From positions 1 to 9,221 of the forward strand of contig RGTE01000043.1 of the NCBI GenBank assembly GCA_010025475.1: a DNA stretch of 9,221 bases. Direction: 5' to 3'. Source of the stretch: Verrucomicrobiota bacterium. Lineage in GTDB: Bacteria; Verrucomicrobiota; Verrucomicrobiia; Methylacidiphilales; Verrucolacustridaceae. Positions 6,601 to 9,221 of this stretch are shown one piece after another. Every line of letters begins with the position of its first letter. The stretch's first letter is position 1. The notes beneath the pieces were generated by a model. The model had not been told where the DNA came from. It searched no databases and worked only from the letters and a program-made list of their open reading frames with translations. The position numbers were made by a program, and so were the translations under genes.

Positions 6601-6699
6601 ATCCGCCGCAGCCAGCAAAAGAACAACGAGGCACGTAAGATGGTCAGCACACTTCTCGTCCTCAACTCCCTCCCGCCCGCCTCCGCCCCGGCTTCCTAG
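3613..6699 (+). CDS. Large exported tetratricopeptide-repeat protein
   Basis: This is a 1028-aa protein. Residues 1-8 are basic, 9-22 form a hydrophobic core (FILSLGLWLGVASL) and SLPAQDAA gives a likely signal-peptidase site near 24-28, so it is probably periplasmic or outer-envelope. The rest is helical repeats with the TPR helix-B pattern. Examples are GKYEECAKL (41), SKWPEAIAAY (78), RRYDEAIARL (251), RRYDEARLVF (330), GKTEEAIRRLE (404), GKGAEALKYYEKF (441), GQPAEAAEAFAKF (521), KKTDEAVAAWKNV (558), GKNEDARPIYERI (820) and GRKEEAEKKFAQLAKDYP (864). Residues about 655-715 are less TPR-like. It is rich in Ala, Lys and Glu and has only two Cys. ATG 3613 is chosen over an upstream in-frame ATG because the signal peptide begins here and GGAG (3605-3608) precedes it. 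The role is unknown; such proteins act as protein-interaction scaffolds. It is divergent from infC and followed by nth. Confidence 0.9.
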   Translation: MKVRPSPWFILSLGLWLGVASLPAQDAAEAAKKILEAYNSGKYEECAKLAGDFIKNSPQSPNLPSAYLLQARSLYNLSKWPEAIAAYGKVASTATEKDVKEEAAYFIAQSAASQADSAPEKSPERKKGFEDALQKIAAFLKDYPESSSRAEAFLLQSRLNLLLGKYAESSQALDEARKADKDKAFLDDIDYMQAFAEARRADELLADFKKTEAEAALARAGQIYAKLAASGSPALAAEATLQLASLDLTARRYDEAIARLRTVPGKDELIAKLEANLAPLRAEVARDTTPSPEKLKKIQREQKKIEEVRSRPDFSAQALLQLGAAFMQTRRYDEARLVFRHVARFGGKDLAGPAEQQVILTYALQGRTGEADKRLEEYRQKYPDQKGVAGLVDYLVGRALLEDGKTEEAIRRLESAQEKAAGERFADEIPRFIANAYQKAGKGAEALKYYEKFLNDVKGGKRKVSDESYESTQLLYASALITEKKVPEGAAKLKELIASAKTASIKEDAELRLGYALRTGGQPAEAAEAFAKFASTYPDSENIGAALLARGDALVEAKKTDEAVAAWKNVISKRKDSPVAVEASERIWRTYLREKKNDLMLAAQEEQLKTFPKEPRNIGLYLARGASFAEAKDEAQAIAGYRKAFELFQELYPDATTSPPPVQVSDLAYSALERSADLDLTRAKSLGTYSGLPEDQKKKWKEYLDQATENYSQAILGLSQAKVAATLAKLVNLALFRFQAGEAPVEDCLKPFRDLAAKASTNPGLVAQILFAQASVPFEANQVALALRLYEDAYKKSVENKVTLDWRDLERFARALLNAGKNEDARPIYERIQKEFPASGPKDPKLRAQASAVFGLGLIDFKAGRKEEAEKKFAQLAKDYPWSEKLQEANLLRGNTLAESGKYDGSKESPGAFDLWTEVIESNKADNETKARAMLAFGKGLEEVAAKKIATKQIEQGAGKPPLDPLDLAVSYYQKVDLYYDSLPEFSAEGLLKGAKIRRSQQKNNEARKMVSTLLVLNSLPPASAPAS

Positions 6700-6723
6700 G
6701 TTTTCCCGTACCCGTTGCAAGAT

Positions 6724-6748
6724 TTCGTAAACGTAAACGAATTTTTTT
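6724..6748 (+). terminator. Weak hairpin plus T-run after the TPR gene
   Basis: ttcgt (6724-6728) pairs with acgaa (6737-6741) around an 8-nt loop, followed at once by seven T residues (6742-6748). The placement, 25 nt after the TPR stop, and the T-run fit an intrinsic terminator. However, the stem is short and only 40% G+C, so it may be inefficient and allow read-through into nth, which starts 6 nt later. Confidence 0.35.
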
Positions 6749-6753
6749 AGCCC

Positions 6754-7404
6754 GTGATTCGAAAGCCTCAGAGCTTATTACGAGACAGAACTCGCCAGAT
6801 CATCTCCAAACTCAAAAGGACTTATCCTGACGCTCATTGCGAACTGAACCACTCCAACCCGCTCCAACTCCTCGTCGCCACCATTCTTTCCGCCCAGTGC
6901 ACGGATGAAAGGGTCAACAAGGTCACTCCCGCACTTTTTGCCCGCTGCCACACCGCCCGTGACTTCGCCGAATTTCCCACTACAGATCTTGAGGATTTGA
7001 TCCGCACCACGGGTTTTTTTCGCGCGAAGGCCAGATCTATCCGCGGCTGTGCCGCCGCCTTGGTCAAAAATCACGGGGGCAAAGTTCCGAGGACGATGGA
7101 ACATCTCCATCAACTTCCCGGCGTGGGACGCAAAACCGCCAATGTGGTCCTCGGCAACGCTTTTAACCTGGCCGAAGGGGTCGTGGTCGATACCCATGTG
7201 GGCCGTCTTTCGCGCCGGATGGGTCTCACCCGCCAACACGACCCCGTGAAAGTCGAGCAAGCCCTGATGAAAATTGTTCCCAAAGAAGAGTGGACCTTGT
7301 TTTCCCACCTGCTGATCTGGCACGGTCGCCGCCGCTGTTCCGCCCGAAAACCCGACTGCCTCCATTGCGAAATTAGAAATCTTTGCCCGAAACGCGGGGT
7401 CTAA
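6754..7404 (+). CDS. nth: Endonuclease III (DNA glycosylase/AP lyase)
   Basis: This 216-aa base-excision-repair enzyme removes oxidised pyrimidines and cleaves at abasic sites by beta-elimination. Hallmarks are LSAQCTDERVNK (45-56), a helix-hairpin-helix LPGVGRKTANVVL (121-133) with the Schiff-base lysine K127, VVDTHVGRLSRR with catalytic D146, and the [4Fe-4S] ligands C195-x6-C202-x2-C205-x5-C211 near the C-terminus. The length matches the family (about 210-220). A frame stop at 6748-6750 leaves GTG 6754 as the first possible start. It gives an N-terminus about 6-8 residues longer than E. coli Nth, and there is no clear Shine-Dalgarno, so the start is moderately certain. It may be transcribed by read-through from the TPR gene or from its own promoter in the 54-nt gap. 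It converges with the next gene, with 8 nt between stops. Confidence 0.97.
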   Translation: MIRKPQSLLRDRTRQIISKLKRTYPDAHCELNHSNPLQLLVATILSAQCTDERVNKVTPALFARCHTARDFAEFPTTDLEDLIRTTGFFRAKARSIRGCAAALVKNHGGKVPRTMEHLHQLPGVGRKTANVVLGNAFNLAEGVVVDTHVGRLSRRMGLTRQHDPVKVEQALMKIVPKEEWTLFSHLLIWHGRRRCSARKPDCLHCEIRNLCPKRGV

Positions 7405-7412
7405 GACGAGGC

Positions 7413-9221
7413 TTACCGGGAAATATTTATCTTCAAGAACTTTCGGATCGCACCACTGACCGGGGTTTCCCATGTCTGAAGCTCAAAGCCGTTGTTCGTG
7501 GCCACGCCGGTAGTCTTGACGACCCCATTGGTGTTCCAACTGTTGCTGTCTGACAGGTTGGTACTGGCCACGGGACGGATCAGCAGAGAACTGTCATTGG
7601 TCCGCGCAAGAAAGGTAATTCTCAGATTGGTTCCCACCGTGACCGGGCTGGGGAGGATGGAAATCGGATTTCCCGTGGGAAGCCCACCCAAGGCATACTC
7701 GACCAGATCGGGAATTCCGTTTTCGTCAGAGTCTGCGGCCACGGAATTAAAACTATTTAGCAGGACATTCACCGTGCGGTTGGTGGTGGAGCTGTTTCCG
7801 GCGGAATCCGTGGCCGTATAAGCAAGGAGATAGGAACCGAGGACATTGGGGTTCACCGCCCCGTTGGTGACAACCGCAAGGTTTCCGTCCTCTGCATCCA
7901 ACGCAGAAACCCCGGGATCCGACCACCCTCCTCCCACGGTGATATGGGTGGTAGGGCCACCAAATAAAATTAGCACAGGATAGTTAATAGCGAGGGGAGT
8001 TGCAGAAAACTCAACATTATCGACTCTGGACGTTCCGGAGCTTGTAACACTGGTACCCGACATATCCGCAGTCGTTCGCTGAACCAAACGAAAGGTAAGG
8101 TTTGTTTTGTTATTTATTTCACCGACAGACGTCATATCAAAAATTAAAGTGCTGCGAGAATCGACAGTGGTATTAGTCCAAAATCCTGGGCTGCTAATCA
8201 GAGGCACGCTGTAGTTGGTATAAGTACTAAAAACTACTCCGTTCGTACTATAATCCAAATTGAACTGGGAAGGCCCGCGACTGCTTGAATATTGGTCGAA
8301 TTTAAGTTTCAAGCTTTTGTATCCGGAAGAGCTGAGTGTGAATTGAAAATAGTCATTCGTGGTCCAATTGTTACAACTCAAGGATTGCCGAGATCCATTG
8401 CCAGTAGGTCTGCTGAAGGCGGTGTTGGTCGATACGTGTAAACCGAAACCGCTGAACTGGGCTAAATTGGTATGGTTGCCTTCTTCAGGGGAAAACGGGC
8501 CATAGGAAGAACTAATGTTCGTGCCGGGAGATAAATTTTCAAAGGTCCATTTGGCCAAAGTTATCGGAACGGCGGCATTCGTCGCAAAGACCACACCCGT
8601 GAGTGTGATGGTCTGGTTGTTGATCCCCCCCCCGTTATGACTGATGGTGCCGTTGATCACCCCCGGGGCATTGGTGGAGGCCATCCGGACATAGATAGTG
8701 TTGGTACCCAGATTTCCCCCGCTGGGGATCAGGTCGAGGGATGAACCGTAACCCGAACCGTTGGTCAGGCTGATCTCAAATCCTGGGGACGTCGACACGT
8801 TCAAGGAGTTGGTCAGGCCAACCCCGGAAAGGAGATAGCTCTGGTTGGTGGAAGCTGTTCCGGTTGTGGCGCTGAAGATCCCGAGAGTGGCTGGGCTAAG
8901 GGTCAGCGAGGAAGGCAAAGCGTTAACGACGACTGTCACATTGTTGGTCACGGGGTTATAATTACCAGATTCCGTAGGTGTAAAAGTCACCCCCTGGCTT
9001 CCCGTGGCGCCTGGCACCATTGCCGGTACGGTGAACGCAAAATTTCCCGGCACACTCGCAATGCCCCCGCTAAGGACCGAGTTGCTTAACGCCTGCCCGA
9101 GGGTGATCGCCGTAGCGGTCGGCAGATTGGAAATTATGGGAGTTGCCTTGGTGACCACTAGACTCACCGTGTTGGTCACCGGGGAAATATAATTATTACT
9201 GTCCGTCGCCCGGAAGATGGC
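7413..9221 (-). CDS. C-terminal part of a large secreted multidomain (Ig-like) surface protein
   Basis: The frame is open to the window edge, so the N-terminus and any signal peptide lie outside; 602 residues are visible. In order: the end of one and all of another Ig-like/MBG-type repeat (1-100, sharing the ...NY..PVTN.V..VV signature); a beta-sandwich repeat (about 104-211, LSPATLGIFSATTGTAS...YLLSGVGL...GFEISL); a larger, possibly carbohydrate-binding or jelly-roll-like domain (about 218-410, from LAKWTFENLSPGT); a DUF5011/HYR-like Ig domain (about 414-487, ITVGGGWSDPGVSALDAEDG...AYTATDSAGN); a calcium-loop signature D497-x-D499-x-N501-G-x-x-D505-x-x-E508; and a C-terminal beta domain ending FLKINISR. 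Residues are strongly Asn/Thr/Ser-biased, with one Cys. An adhesin, matrix or polysaccharide-degrading role is plausible but no catalytic motif is visible. The central domain is AT-richer than its flanks. The last domain may be a sorting or secretion tail. Confidence 0.88.
   Translation of the reverse strand, partial: AIFRATDSNNYISPVTNTVSLVVTKATPIISNLPTATAITLGQALSNSVLSGGIASVPGNFAFTVPAMVPGATGSQGVTFTPTESGNYNPVTNNVTVVVNALPSSLTLSPATLGIFSATTGTASTNQSYLLSGVGLTNSLNVSTSPGFEISLTNGSGYGSSLDLIPSGGNLGTNTIYVRMASTNAPGVINGTISHNGGGINNQTITLTGVVFATNAAVPITLAKWTFENLSPGTNISSSYGPFSPEEGNHTNLAQFSGFGLHVSTNTAFSRPTGNGSRQSLSCNNWTTNDYFQFTLSSSGYKSLKLKFDQYSSSRGPSQFNLDYSTNGVVFSTYTNYSVPLISSPGFWTNTTVDSRSTLIFDMTSVGEINNKTNLTFRLVQRTTADMSGTSVTSSGTSRVDNVEFSATPLAINYPVLILFGGPTTHITVGGGWSDPGVSALDAEDGNLAVVTNGAVNPNVLGSYLLAYTATDSAGNSSTTNRTVNVLLNSFNSVAADSDENGIPDLVEYALGGLPTGNPISILPSPVTVGTNLRITFLARTNDSSLLIRPVASTNLSDSNSWNTNGVVKTTGVATNNGFELQTWETPVSGAIRKFLKINISR

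Noticed and set aside
6715..6743. Possible promoter for nth (TTGCAA at 6715)
   Set aside because: With a 17-nt spacer the -10 position reads cgaatt, a poor match, and the same bases form the weak hairpin/T-run.

Overview
The window looks like a chromosomal segment of a Verrucomicrobiota (Verrucomicrobia) bacterium. Most of it is about 60% G+C. The lineage call rests on three things: the style of the secreted protein at the right edge (Asn/Thr/Ser-rich beta-sandwich repeats, a DxDxNGxPDxxEYALGG calcium-loop signature and a C-terminal domain ending FLKINISR), a palindromic 'GTAGGGACGA...TCGTCC' intergenic repeat of a type I associate with this phylum, and the long acidic tail on IF-3. It is a recollection-based inference, not a database result.

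Layout from left to right. A 5'-truncated tRNA-Tyr(GTA) sits at the left edge, followed by a spacer with overlapping inverted repeats. Next is a likely two-gene + strand unit: a 116-aa two-helix membrane protein resembling half of a potassium channel, and a zinc-dependent dCMP/cytidine deaminase-family enzyme. A REP-like double hairpin (1003-1092) separates this pair from a convergent minus-strand translation operon read infC-rpmI-rplT-pheS. The hairpin also carries the deaminase stop codon. pheT does not follow pheS.

A roughly 230-nt divergent region (3383-3612) lies upstream of infC. It holds a perfect 10-bp dyad and other small structures that could be the infC-operon leader. On the + strand it is followed by a 1028-aa exported protein made of tetratricopeptide-like repeats. 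Then comes endonuclease III (nth), complete with its [4Fe-4S] cluster motif.

Facing nth with only 8 nt between stop codons is the C-terminal 602 residues of a large secreted multidomain protein, whose start lies beyond the window. Its middle domain is clearly AT-richer than its flanks, which suggests domain shuffling.

Functionally this is mostly housekeeping: translation initiation, ribosomal proteins, tRNA charging, base-excision repair and pyrimidine metabolism. Two surface or envelope proteins of unknown role are interspersed. I see no CRISPR array, insertion sequence, prophage or recognisable defence cassette. The most unusual material is in the non-coding structures and in the channel-like and secreted proteins.
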